Source of the DNA: a virus
Strand: one strand, 5' to 3'
Virus record (IMG/VR): IMGVR_UViG_3300001460_000208
Coordinates: 1 to 23,909 of that record
DNA: 23,909 bases
In this document: in pieces, positions 1 through 8,696 of the stretch
How the letters are laid out: each line of letters begins with the position of its first letter
Numbering within the stretch: the stretch's first letter is position 1
Made by a program: the position numbers and the translations under genes
The notes under the pieces: generated by a model
Databases searched by the model: none
What the model saw: the letters and a program-made list of their open reading frames with translations, nothing else
Told to the model about the DNA's origin: nothing

Positions 1-341
1 TAATTTTCTTTAAATTCACTTTCTAATGTTTTGATTGCTATTGCATTTGTTCCATTTTGAATGGGCAAATTAGATTCGTAATTTACTGTCGTTTCTAGGC
101 TTAAACCATCATACCCAAGTCTTCCAACCGCATTCTCTATGATTCTTCTATATGTCTTGACCGCAACTCCACCCAATCCAAATGGATATCCGGGGCTGCT
201 AGCGGGAGTTTCTATATAAAATTTATGAGTTTCATTTTTTAAAAAACTTTTAATTTTATAGTCATACGAACTGTAAGATAAATAATCTCCAATTTTGACA
301 TGATTTCGAACATCTGTTATTGTAGATGTTCCTGACGGATC
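1..341 (-). CDS. Out-of-frame continuation of the gpI-type baseplate gene (3' part, runs off left edge)
   Basis: On the minus strand, codons read from 341 down to 3 contain no stop for 113 codons. This frame joins the upstream 865-residue reading frame exactly if one copy of the 19-bp duplication at 339-376 is removed, giving VDFD followed by PSGTSTITDVRNHVKIG. The stretch has no start codon or ribosome binding site of its own that opens this frame. Its composition matches the domain before it, with alternating hydrophobic, Gly and Asn/Thr residues. I infer that it is the C-terminal part of the same protein, cut off by the frameshift. It is open at the window edge, so its total length is unknown. 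A genuine inactivating mutation, a phase switch or an assembly error would all look like this. Confidence 0.7.
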
Positions 342-376
342 AAAGTCAACTATGGCTATCAAAGTCAACTATGGCT
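339..376. repeat. Exact 19-bp tandem duplication causing a frameshift
   Basis: The unit atcaaagtcaactatggct occurs at 339-357 and again, identically and directly adjacent, at 358-376. Nineteen is not a multiple of three, so the second copy shifts the frame of the gpI-type gene and creates the TGA stop at 346-348. With one copy the gene stays open to the left edge of the window. Confidence 0.95.
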
Positions 377-2943
377 TGATAAACAGTTTCTAAAGAAGAG
401 TTGGTTCCGTCGTCATACGTTCCTTGAGCAACAATACTCTCAGAAGGTAATGAAGGATCCTTTACCAATTTCCAATCTGAAGGCATAGAACCCAATGGGG
501 CAGATCCACTTAAAATCAAAGTTCCATTTGGAAGAACTTCTTGAATTTCATATTCGCTTATCAAAGGAGTCCATTCAAGATGAATTTCCCAAGGTGGACC
601 TGTCGCTATTCCATCATCTATGTCTTTTTGACTAACTATTCCAAAAGTAGATAAATTTGTTTCTACAGAGAAAATATATTGATCATCTTGAGTTATGTCT
701 ACTGAGCTTTCTTCAAAAATTTTGTTTGATATTCTAAATTCAAATTGCGAAGTATCAATTGGCTCACTCACAGTTCCAACAGTAATTTCAACCATGTCTT
801 TTTGAACATTAGATACGCTGTAGGCTCCTTGGTTTGCAGAAGGAGAAAGTATTTCTAATATATTAGAGTTGTCAGACGCGGCTCCACTTAAATCAGTTTC
901 ATTTATATTTCTTTGAATAAAAGATCCAACCTTATCTTTGAAATCATAATTTTCAAGTTCAGCAGTAGTGCTAGAACTTGGACAATATAGAAGTATTTTA
1001 TTATTGTATCCAGTTCCAGTAACTGTACCTGTTTTGTCTGACATTGTAGCCAAAACATTTCTTTTTATAGAATCCCATTGCTCAGGTGGAATTGCTCTGT
1101 TAAATATAACTTGAGCATTTCCTGAAATTGTTGAGTCCTCATAATTGTTTGTAATTAAAGAATTAATAACCTCAACTGGAGAGGTTACAAATTCATGCAC
1201 CGAACCAACAAAATTTATTGAATGGATTATGCTATGAAAAGGGATGTATTCTTCTATAGTTCTCTGAGCTTCCAATATTCTATCTTCAGATAATTCTTCT
1301 ATTTCTACATCAATATTTAATTTTGATCCCTGACATTGACCACAGCTTTCCATGAATTCTTTTTCTATATCACAAGGATCATAACTATCTCTTGTAGATC
1401 CATTGTATTCTTCCATATTATAAACATTTTCACTATATGGAAATTCTGTTCTTACTTTTCCCCAAATTATATCGTCTTTAATTGGATGTGTTATAGGAAT
1501 CAACACACTGAAAAGAGGGTCATCTTCTTCTAAAACTCTTGTGTTCCAATTCTTAAGAGGGTAATTCTGAAGTCTTTCATCTCTTAGATCCATAAGATTT
1601 AAAGATATAATATAATCTTCTAAAGACTGCTCTGAAGAAGAAGGCACTTGTTTTATCTGATATCGTACTCTAAAACTATCGCCAACTTCTAAAGCAATAG
1701 GACTAGAGGCAGTATCTCCAGTCCAAGTGACAGAATAGCTTCCGTCTGACTCTAGCTGTATATTTACATAATCTTGTGTTATTGATTGCCAATTGTTTGA
1801 ATCTTTAGATCTGTAGTTTGCTGAGAAGTTATTTGGATCTATTGGTAAAATTACATTTTTAGACAATATGAATTTTTCTACATCTTCTTGAACTTTTTCA
1901 AAGTTTTCTTGATATGTGTATTTTGAATTAATTTGCCAAAGTCTAGTCACTTTCAAAAGATTTATTCCAACATCTCCCAATGCAGATTTTAAACCTCCAA
2001 TAGTTCCTTTTTGTTTAAAATTAGGAATTGCTTTTTTAATTTGCCTTCTCCATAAAGCAATATCGTTAGATTTTAAATTTAAATTAAACGTATTTGACAA
2101 TAAAGGCAAAAGTCTTGTTTGAAGAGTATTTGAATCTAGCAAATCTATTATTTGATTTGCCATGTCTTCGATGACTTCAAATCCATCGCCAACAGAAGCG
2201 TTCAGTTCTTGAAGGACATAAGGAGTTAAATCACTCTCTGAAATTAATGTTTTAAACATCTCCGGAAGGTATCTTTCCATCAATGTTGGATACTTCTCTG
2301 GATCTGTAAAGTGTGTTGGAAGCGCACAAGTTTGTTGTGTATTCCCTTTTAACTGAAATAACATGTGCGCAGCGATAGCGTTTCCAGATAAACCGGGATT
2401 CCAATTCCAACAAATAAAGTAATCCCCTTCTCCTAATTCGCTTGCATCCCAGTTTAAACTAAATTTGCCCTCTTCAGTCAAAGTAAGCATGTTGTCTTGC
2501 GTTACCTGATCCACTTCTGGCGCGGGTACCATAGTTGGATTTATCCAAGCCGGAAAAAGCTCTCCAGTTTCATTAACATAACCACCCCAAATTTTAACTG
2601 GTACGGATTCTTTAAAATAGAACGGAGACTTTGTTGTAGAATCATCAAGTTCTTTTTTCAGAGTTGCCAACTTGTTTATATTTTCAGTTGTTGGCGAATC
2701 ACATGTAATTTGTTTTTGTGAATCATAATTTTCTAAATTTTTACTATCTAAAATTCTGTTTTCATATTCAAAAGAATTTTTACTAGCAAATTCTCTTGAT
2801 ATAAAATATATTGTTACTTGGTTTATTTTATAAGGGGTTTGAAGACAACCGTCCGCATCAGTCGTCGATAATACAAACTTAATATCATCTGTATTTCTTA
2901 TATTAACTGATTTTTGTCTTTCTGCTATTATTTTAGTTGTCAT
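346..2943 (-). CDS. Baseplate protein with tail protein I (gpI-like) domain, large, truncated by frameshift
   Basis: The last visible baseplate gene of the operon, directly after the gp6/gpJ homologue as in P2 and Mu. Residues about 220-345 match the tail protein I pattern: a helical stretch of LPEMF and LLPLLSNTFNLNL type, then WRRQIKKAIPNFKQKGTIGGL, the conserved R-R followed by KGT-x-x-G signature. Proteins of this family connect the wedge or baseplate periphery to the tail fibres. P2 gpI has about 176 residues. This product has 865, with a 200-residue N-terminal extension and a long C-terminal region rich in beta-type sequence, and is probably a fusion with a fibre-attachment or structural domain. 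A CxxC pair (SCGQCQ) lies near residue 532. A GAGGG ribosome site precedes the ATG. The reading frame ends at a 19-bp duplication, so the intended protein is probably longer by at least 113 residues. Confidence 0.8.
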   Translation of the reverse strand: MTTKIIAERQKSVNIRNTDDIKFVLSTTDADGCLQTPYKINQVTIYFISREFASKNSFEYENRILDSKNLENYDSQKQITCDSPTTENINKLATLKKELDDSTTKSPFYFKESVPVKIWGGYVNETGELFPAWINPTMVPAPEVDQVTQDNMLTLTEEGKFSLNWDASELGEGDYFICWNWNPGLSGNAIAAHMLFQLKGNTQQTCALPTHFTDPEKYPTLMERYLPEMFKTLISESDLTPYVLQELNASVGDGFEVIEDMANQIIDLLDSNTLQTRLLPLLSNTFNLNLKSNDIALWRRQIKKAIPNFKQKGTIGGLKSALGDVGINLLKVTRLWQINSKYTYQENFEKVQEDVEKFILSKNVILPIDPNNFSANYRSKDSNNWQSITQDYVNIQLESDGSYSVTWTGDTASSPIALEVGDSFRVRYQIKQVPSSSEQSLEDYIISLNLMDLRDERLQNYPLKNWNTRVLEEDDPLFSVLIPITHPIKDDIIWGKVRTEFPYSENVYNMEEYNGSTRDSYDPCDIEKEFMESCGQCQGSKLNIDVEIEELSEDRILEAQRTIEEYIPFHSIIHSINFVGSVHEFVTSPVEVINSLITNNYEDSTISGNAQVIFNRAIPPEQWDSIKRNVLATMSDKTGTVTGTGYNNKILLYCPSSSTTAELENYDFKDKVGSFIQRNINETDLSGAASDNSNILEILSPSANQGAYSVSNVQKDMVEITVGTVSEPIDTSQFEFRISNKIFEESSVDITQDDQYIFSVETNLSTFGIVSQKDIDDGIATGPPWEIHLEWTPLISEYEIQEVLPNGTLILSGSAPLGSMPSDWKLVKDPSLPSESIVAQGTYDDGTNSSLETVYQAIVDFDSHS

Positions 2944-2951
2944 TTTCCCTC

Positions 2952-4526
2952 TTAAACATACATAAATGAAATTTCTACTACGTCAGGTCTAATTATCTCA
3001 TAAAACTTAGTGGTTACTATGCTTCCTGAATTATCTTCGTCATTTGTTGTATAAATTACATCAAAACTTTTTGCTGACTTAATAGCAGATAAATTTTTAA
3101 TTAAATCAGATTCTTTTAAAGCTTGACCATAATCCCAATTACTTAAGCTAAAAAAATCATTAATTTTAACTTCTATATTTTGTTTAATTTCTTGTTCAAA
3201 TTTTCTTTCTGTTCTTGGAACTTCAACCACTACAGACACATCTGTTTCTATTATTTGGCCGTTTTTCAAGCATACAAAATCAGTAATCATTTTCTTTTCT
3301 TCAAGCATTTCGCTTAAATCATTTTTTAACTCATCATTTGCTTCTTGTAATCCATTTGCGTTTAATTTTGATAATATGTAAATATCAACCACGTTTCCAG
3401 AACAACCTTGGTTTCTTAAAACAGCAGTAGATTTTCCTATCTGTCCGTGATATGGAGAAACAAATTGGTCAGTTAAATTTTTATAATCACTTCCTGTTAC
3501 TGCTCTATTTTGAGTTCTTAAATACAACGGAAGTTTTGCTCTTATGTCGTCTACTGTGTCCCCGTCGTAACCAAATTCTCCTTTTGTGTAATTTGATATA
3601 AAAACAGGGACATTAAAATCATTTCCAAAAACCCTAGCCTGTCTCTGTATATTCACAGAACCAGTGACTATATTTCCAATAGTTCCTCCGCCAATTCTAT
3701 AATTTATTTCTATACTAGAACCATTTGCTGGAGATAACCCTACTTTGTTATTTCCAAACATTACATAAGCTCTATAACTTGAATCATATTCTACTCTAAA
3801 TTCTTTTCTAGGTTGCGAATCCGTAAAATAATCTACTCTTTCCCATTGAGCGCCATCAACTTTTACTGAAACAGAATCATAAATTATAGAATCAAATCTT
3901 GTTTCATAAGATTGCAAGATAGCCCCAGTTCCTGCATGTTCATCGACTGCTGTTGAGCCTTGAAGTCCCACAATTGCAGAGTTAACAGAAGTTCCAGAAG
4001 ATATGATAATATCTTGATCGAAAATAGGATTGTTTTCAGAGTCTGCTGGGAAAAGTTCATATTGTATTTGAGCGCCATCAGAAACAACATCAACAGATAA
4101 AGGTGCAGGCAATGTTATGTCTTGATCGTAACTTGTATTTATTGTTGCTGTAAATAAAGCTCTAGAAGGAATTGGAGGAGTTGGTTCAAATCCAACTAAT
4201 TTACATAGTCTAAAAGCGTTGTCTGATTCTGTGACTGTGTCTATAAATAACTCATTTACAATTTGATCAATTTTGAATGAAAGAGTATCTCCAATAAACG
4301 CCCAATTTTCTATGAGCATTATTGCTATTGAACCTTCTACTAAATCATTAAAAGTGTTTGGAAGAGTGTTTCCATTTTCTCCAAATCTTTCATTAATAAA
4401 ATCAACCAATCTATTTTTTAAAGACCAAAAGTCTTGATTAGTATAATTTACATTACTGAAACTTTCATTTTTTGTAATTAAAGGTTCCGATAAAGGATTG
4501 ACGTCAAATGGGCAATTATCGGGCAT
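2952..4526 (-). CDS. Baseplate wedge protein, gp6/gpJ-like (baseplate J family)
   Basis: A 524-residue baseplate J family protein. In T4 (gp6), P2 (gpJ), Mu (gp47) and Pvc11-type injection systems, this subunit dimerises to form the inner ring of the baseplate that holds the hub and triggers sheath contraction. The N-terminal part has the usual NYTNQDFWSLKNRLVDFI start and a helical segment (IAMLIENWAFIGDTLSFKIDQIVNELF, about residues 67-95), which in this family precedes the beta-rich core. GSDYKNL (about 340-346) corresponds to the conserved Gly-x-x-Asp-Tyr segment. Length lies between P2 gpJ (about 300) and T4 gp6 (660). A GGAGGA ribosome site sits just upstream, inside the end of the gp25-like gene, whose stop is only two bases away, so translation is probably coupled. 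Confidence 0.9.
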   Translation of the reverse strand: MPDNCPFDVNPLSEPLITKNESFSNVNYTNQDFWSLKNRLVDFINERFGENGNTLPNTFNDLVEGSIAIMLIENWAFIGDTLSFKIDQIVNELFIDTVTESDNAFRLCKLVGFEPTPPIPSRALFTATINTSYDQDITLPAPLSVDVVSDGAQIQYELFPADSENNPIFDQDIIISSGTSVNSAIVGLQGSTAVDEHAGTGAILQSYETRFDSIIYDSVSVKVDGAQWERVDYFTDSQPRKEFRVEYDSSYRAYVMFGNNKVGLSPANGSSIEINYRIGGGTIGNIVTGSVNIQRQARVFGNDFNVPVFISNYTKGEFGYDGDTVDDIRAKLPLYLRTQNRAVTGSDYKNLTDQFVSPYHGQIGKSTAVLRNQGCSGNVVDIYILSKLNANGLQEANDELKNDLSEMLEEKKMITDFVCLKNGQIIETDVSVVVEVPRTERKFEQEIKQNIEVKINDFFSLSNWDYGQALKESDLIKNLSAIKSAKSFDVIYTTNDEDNSGSIVTTKFYEIIRPDVVEISFMYV

Positions 4527-4528
4527 TC

Positions 4529-4957
4529 TTAAACTCCTCCGGCAGGTAATCTTAATTCTAATTCTTCTACTACGTCTATACTGTCAAAATTAGAAAATCT
4601 AATTTTTATAAGCAAAATATGTGGTATATTTTGACCAGTATCTAATTCATTCAAACTTCCAGAGATATCTGAAGTAGCTTCATTTACTACTTCTATATCT
4701 TGGATTGCTATTCTTGGTTCCCATTGAGAAATAGAATTAGCAATTGCTTCTCTGACTTTTTCGTTAACAACTGAATCATTCGGCTCAAACATAAATTTTC
4801 TAAGCGGTGTTCCAAACTCTGGCAACATCACACGTTCTCCGGGTTGTGTTAATAACAAAATAAGCAGATCAGATTTAATCTGGTCTACTCCTCTAGTTGT
4901 TCTTAAAAAACCCTTGGGATCTTTTATTATCGGATATGGTGCGCCTAAAAAACTCAT
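4529..4957 (-). CDS. Baseplate wedge protein gp25/gpW-like
   Basis: A 142-residue member of the GPW/gp25 family, which forms part of the inner wedge, pairs with gp6-type subunits and links the baseplate to the first sheath ring. The diagnostic parts are all visible: helix DQIKSDLLILLLTQPGERVMLPEFGT (about 25-50), then the LRKFMFEP segment, and WEPRI (79-83), containing the invariant E-P-R triad of the family. It sits between the spike and gp6-like genes, the usual order. Its ATG has an AGG ribosome site about ten bases upstream. The 54-base gap before it is long for this operon and contains a large AT-only hairpin. Confidence 0.93.
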   Translation of the reverse strand: MSFLGAPYPIIKDPKGFLRTTRGVDQIKSDLLILLLTQPGERVMLPEFGTPLRKFMFEPNDSVVNEKVREAIANSISQWEPRIAIQDIEVVNEATSDISGSLNELDTGQNIPHILLIKIRFSNFDSIDVVEELELRLPAGGV

Positions 4958-4981
4958 AATTTTACCTATTTTATTTAGTAA

Positions 4982-5010
4982 TATAATAATAATTTCACAT
5001 TATTATTATA
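4982..5010. other. Perfect 12-bp AT-only inverted repeat between spike and gp25-like genes
   Basis: The arm TATAATAATAAT at 4982-4993 is mirrored exactly at 4999-5010, with the loop TTCAC between. On the coding (minus) strand the hairpin starts one base after the stop codon of the spike gene and ends about 25 bases before the gp25-like ATG. It contains no G-C pair in the stem, so it is not a typical intrinsic terminator. It could be an mRNA end-protecting or processing hairpin, or a symmetric protein-binding site. Confidence 0.6.
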
Positions 5011-5011
5011 C

Positions 5012-7111
5012 TTATTCGCAAGCGCATGGTTCTGGGCAGGGATCATCACATTTTACAAATGGTGATAATTGGAACAGCGAAACACACGGATCTGTTGGAT
5101 TTGCCGAGGCATAAACTCTAGAACTTGCTTTTAATTTAACTTGAGGTGGATCTCCCGAAGGAATAAGAACAGCAACTGGGCCTATGCAAGGAACGCAATC
5201 ATCTGGACCTTCTGCATCTTCCGGAGGGCAGTCCTTTCCAGCCATTAAAAGGATCATTTTTTCTGCTAAAAACGCATGTATTTCGGCAATATTAAAGTAA
5301 AAATTACACGAATAATGTAAAGTATGTTGACTAACCGCAGTAAAATGATTTCTTGGACCTAAACAGCCACCTTCACAAAATTCTTCTGTGTCTTGGCCAA
5401 CTCCAACTACTGTATAATGATCGCCTTCTGTCATGCAGATATAATCGCCAGCAGCCTTAACAAAAATATATCCACAGTTAACATCTTCTTGCATTCTTAT
5501 TATGTGAGGGTTTCCAGTGTCGTAGCAGGCATCGTATTGAGGAGCCATTAACTGAATATATTGTTGTTGCGTCTCTTCTTGATGATTGTCATCAGCCATC
5601 ATCATTTCCAAGCCATAACCAGTTCTTATTTTTACAAAAGCATCAGTAGCCTTATTGGTAGGCACTCCTCCTTCTTTTCTGTTGGGTCCACATTGCTTAT
5701 TGTTCTCATCTATCATCTCAAAAGTATGATTAGATGTACTTTGCATACTTATGCCACGCTTAGGACCAGCGCTGTCTGTTCCGCATCCACATTCGCAATT
5801 TTCACAAGTGCAATCACAATCATTGCTGTCATCATTTAATTCAATTTTATTTCCAGAAGCACTTAGAAGTCTAACGTAATTATCTGGACCTCTGAGCCTA
5901 GGCTTGTCATCAGGCTCGACATCACTCATTTCAATTTGATGACCATGAGCAGATTTCCAAACAGTTCTTCCTTTAAATACTCCTTCTCCTTCAGGACACC
6001 CATAATCAAAAGGTTCGTTTGATTTTTCCCATTCGTTTGTTCCTTTAGGCTCTTTGACAGAGTCATCCATCCATAATGTATGACCGCTTAAAGAAAGAAA
6101 TTGTATTCCCGATTGTGGCAAACTTACTTTATCAACTCTATTGCTTTGACAATTTTGAGGGCCTTGGTAGGGCTTGCATTCGTTTTTATGCTTAAAATAA
6201 GGATTGGCAGAAGTTTCTTCAAATGGATCAGCAGGACAATCGTCTAGTTTTTCTATTGGTTCATCACCATCATTGCATTTACTTACATCTCCACCACCTC
6301 CGCCGCAGCTTGGATGTGCCCATTGTGCACTAGGATGAACTCTATCATCTTTAAGAATTATATGATTGCCTTGAGCAGATTTTAATTCCATTCGTTGCCA
6401 ACGGTGATTACATTTGTAATTTCCGTCAACCATTTTAATCATATGTTTTTGAGGAGTTTTCCAACCATAAATATTAGGATAAGTTATTTTATCTCTTCCG
6501 CCATCTTCATCTCTTTCAAAATCTATTAGGGAATCTATATCTTGACCATTATAATTTTCTGTATTCCAAGGAGGAAAAACTTGATCTTCGTCGGGACCTA
6601 AAAGATAACCTCCTCTATGACCTCTGTGTATAGCTTCGTATTCAGGAACGGGGATGTCCCATCCTCTAGATCTATCTCTATCCCAAGTAGTTCCAATATA
6701 AAAAGCCCAATCTCTATTGCCTCCTTCGAACAACAAACATAGCTTTGAACCTGCTGGCGGAACCCACGTACATCCACAATCATCAAATCCTCCTTGAGCA
6801 GAAATAGGGTACGCCCATGGCAAAGCTTTAACAGGAGTTTCTTTCTTATGAAGAAGAGGACTGAAAAACCTTACTTTTCCTTGCTTCAATGGATCTATAG
6901 TCTCTATGCATACGGCAGTGTGCAAATATGGAACTGACTGTGCTTGAGCAGGTTGATCATAATAAGTTTTAATTTCACTTTGAACTATATTGGACATAGA
7001 ATATCCAAAATCAGAAAATCTTTGTTCCATTTGAGATAATCTGTCATTTAAATTTACAAATTTATCTGGTATTGATAAATTTACTATACTTTTGCTATCG
7101 TTTTGTGCCAT
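5012..7111 (-). CDS. Tail spike / baseplate central spike, gp5/gpV-like, cysteine-rich
   Basis: A 699-residue central spike. Residues about 62-145 form the OB-fold of the gp5/gpV family (GKVRFFSPLLHK, LPWAYPIS, WVPPAGSKLCLLFEGGNRDWAFYIGTTW). A helical N-terminus of about 50 residues precedes it. After it come repeated short beta motifs ending in D (GNHIILKDD, GHTLWMDD, GHQIEMSD, GNKIELNDD, NHTFEMID), as in the triple-stranded beta-helix needle of gp5, with large irregular inserts between them. I see no lysozyme domain like that of T4 gp5. By hand count there are about 32 cysteines, including six within CDCTCENCECGC (about 428-440) and five in the last 28 residues (CDDPCPEPCACE). That is odd for a spike and suggests metal binding or disulfides. 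No clear ribosome site precedes the ATG, only an AT-rich 31-base gap. Confidence 0.87.
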   Translation of the reverse strand: MAQNDSKSIVNLSIPDKFVNLNDRLSQMEQRFSDFGYSMSNIVQSEIKTYYDQPAQAQSVPYLHTAVCIETIDPLKQGKVRFFSPLLHKKETPVKALPWAYPISAQGGFDDCGCTWVPPAGSKLCLLFEGGNRDWAFYIGTTWDRDRSRGWDIPVPEYEAIHRGHRGGYLLGPDEDQVFPPWNTENYNGQDIDSLIDFERDEDGGRDKITYPNIYGWKTPQKHMIKMVDGNYKCNHRWQRMELKSAQGNHIILKDDRVHPSAQWAHPSCGGGGGDVSKCNDGDEPIEKLDDCPADPFEETSANPYFKHKNECKPYQGPQNCQSNRVDKVSLPQSGIQFLSLSGHTLWMDDSVKEPKGTNEWEKSNEPFDYGCPEGEGVFKGRTVWKSAHGHQIEMSDVEPDDKPRLRGPDNYVRLLSASGNKIELNDDSNDCDCTCENCECGCGTDSAGPKRGISMQSTSNHTFEMIDENNKQCGPNRKEGGVPTNKATDAFVKIRTGYGLEMMMADDNHQEETQQQYIQLMAPQYDACYDTGNPHIIRMQEDVNCGYIFVKAAGDYICMTEGDHYTVVGVGQDTEEFCEGGCLGPRNHFTAVSQHTLHYSCNFYFNIAEIHAFLAEKMILLMAGKDCPPEDAEGPDDCVPCIGPVAVLIPSGDPPQVKLKASSRVYASANPTDPCVSLFQLSPFVKCDDPCPEPCACE

Positions 7112-7142
7112 TTTATTATTTTAATATTATTTAATTTAGGGT

Positions 7143-8696
7143 TTAACATACATTTTCTACGGGAATTCCACTAGGGTTAGCACCAAGTGTATTTTCGGCA
7201 CTTGTGGACAGATCAAATCCGGGAGCTGCTAGCTGTACCTTTAAAGTAGTAACAAAAGAACCTTCTTGAATAGAATGACTCCATCCAAGAATCAGCCAAG
7301 ATTTGTTACTAAGAAATTGATTGCACTCTGCTTTTTGTAAAAAATCTCCACAACTTTCATCATCACCTCCTTTTATGGTAAATGGATTTATAATTGTGAT
7401 GCTAACAAGCTTTCCTTTAGACTGCATAGAATGATAATCTGGTAAAGTAGATCCTACTATTCTAAGATCAGCAGTAATTCCACCTTTAGCTACCATATTG
7501 ACACCTTCTGCTTTAAAATGAACATCTTGAGATTTATTCATTTCTTTTTGAGCATTTCTTGTTCCTTCTGTGTATACTGCTGGTTGAGTAGGAACTATTT
7601 GTGTTTGTGGTCCTGCGTCAACTCCGGCTGCTCCCGGTGTGGGTTTTGTTTCGTCTTCTACGAATTCTCCATTCGAAGTTAGAGCACCACCAGAACTTCC
7701 ACCAGATCTAGCTTTTTTCATTACACTAACTATGTCTAGTGTTGGATTAAACTCTAAAACATTCGAGCAAGATCCTCCATTAACGATATAATTACAAACA
7801 ACTTTGCCCCCTAGTTTTTCATTTTCAGTTGGAGAAGGGTCTAAAAGCAATGTTACTCTGTTCGGAACTTGTGGATCATGTATTATTGTGATTCCTTTAG
7901 TTTCACTTCCATCCTTAACTCTGTAAGGAGATATCCAAGACGCTATAGTTTCATATTTATTTGACATGTTCGCTGCCCAGCAAGCTTTTGGACTTTCTTC
8001 TCCATGTTTATCCCAATTAAAAGAGGGAACAGTTACGATTTCTCCGTCTGCATTTCTTTTAGCATATGTTACTTCAATTTTAGGACTTCCTCCTTCAGTG
8101 TAACTTGCTAATTGCTGAAGAGCGTCAGATAACTTAATAGGATCTTCTTCAGTTCCAAAAGTTTTATCAATGTGAAAAGTTTGAAGAACAGATTCAACAG
8201 GGCCAAAGCCTATTGTAAATCTTATCAACCCGTTACTTACTTGAGAAGTAATTCGCTGAATTATAGCTTTTTTTTCACTTGTTAGACTCCTTTTTACAGC
8301 TCCATCACAATCAACACCAACCCAGCCTACTTTAAATATTATCTGGTGTCCTGTACCCAGCGTAGGAATGCATTTTTCCATTTTCTGCAAGGTTGTTTGA
8401 AAAAATCCAGTTTCCCCACCGTTTTCATCTACTATTTCTATTTTTCCTTGCATCATATTATCAAATCCGTATTCTATAGATTTGACAACAGCAGTATTTG
8501 GATCGGCACTGAATGAGTTGTTGCCTACTGTTACTTGGGCACCATTTGAGCCTTCTATTCTTGCTTCTATATAAGGGGCCATGCTTGCAACTTCGCTGAA
8601 AGTGCCACCTAGTGGTTCTACGCCAGATCCATTTGGTCCGTCTGCTTTGTAATCAGAAATGCATCCTGCTAAACATCCTTTTCTTTCATGAGGCAT
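7143..8696 (-). CDS. Baseplate hub protein, gp27/gpD-like
   Basis: A 517-residue protein placed where the hub gene (T4 gp27, P2 gpD, the first half of VgrG) is expected, between the LysM-like gene and the OB-fold spike. In those systems it forms a trimeric ring that joins the tail tube to the spike. Supporting segments are an N-terminal beta region with a substrate-like turn (AVVKSIEYGFDNMMQGKIEIVDE, about residues 68-90) and a C-terminal region ending in SWLILGWSHSIQEGSFVTTLKVQL, which resembles the closing strands of gpD-type hubs (V-x-x-x-x-H-x-I-x-x-G-x-x-x-T-x-L). A Gly/Thr/Pro-rich linker lies near 340-375. The gene overlaps the LysM-like gene by 11 bases. The assignment rests on position and these segments rather than on one diagnostic motif. 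Confidence 0.72.
   Translation of the reverse strand: MPHERKGCLAGCISDYKADGPNGSGVEPLGGTFSEVASMAPYIEARIEGSNGAQVTVGNNSFSADPNTAVVKSIEYGFDNMMQGKIEIVDENGGETGFFQTTLQKMEKCIPTLGTGHQIIFKVGWVGVDCDGAVKRSLTSEKKAIIQRITSQVSNGLIRFTIGFGPVESVLQTFHIDKTFGTEEDPIKLSDALQQLASYTEGGSPKIEVTYAKRNADGEIVTVPSFNWDKHGEESPKACWAANMSNKYETIASWISPYRVKDGSETKGITIIHDPQVPNRVTLLLDPSPTENEKLGGKVVCNYIVNGGSCSNVLEFNPTLDIVSVMKKARSGGSSGGALTSNGEFVEDETKPTPGAAGVDAGPQTQIVPTQPAVYTEGTRNAQKEMNKSQDVHFKAEGVNMVAKGGITADLRIVGSTLPDYHSMQSKGKLVSITIINPFTIKGGDDESCGDFLQKAECNQFLSNKSWLILGWSHSIQEGSFVTTLKVQLAAPGFDLSTSAENTLGANPSGIPVENVC

Noticed and set aside
4982-5010. AT-rich hairpin as a Rho-independent terminator
   Set aside because: The stem has no G-C pair, and genes in the same direction with operon logic continue directly after it.
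5561-5839. Plus-strand 92-residue frame opposite the spike gene
   Set aside because: Antisense to a clear gp5-like gene, with no ribosome site or recognisable protein character.
5012-7111. Lysozyme or other peptidoglycan-cutting domain in the spike
   Set aside because: The region after the OB-fold shows only beta-helix-like repeats and cysteine-rich inserts. I see no lysozyme-type catalytic segment.
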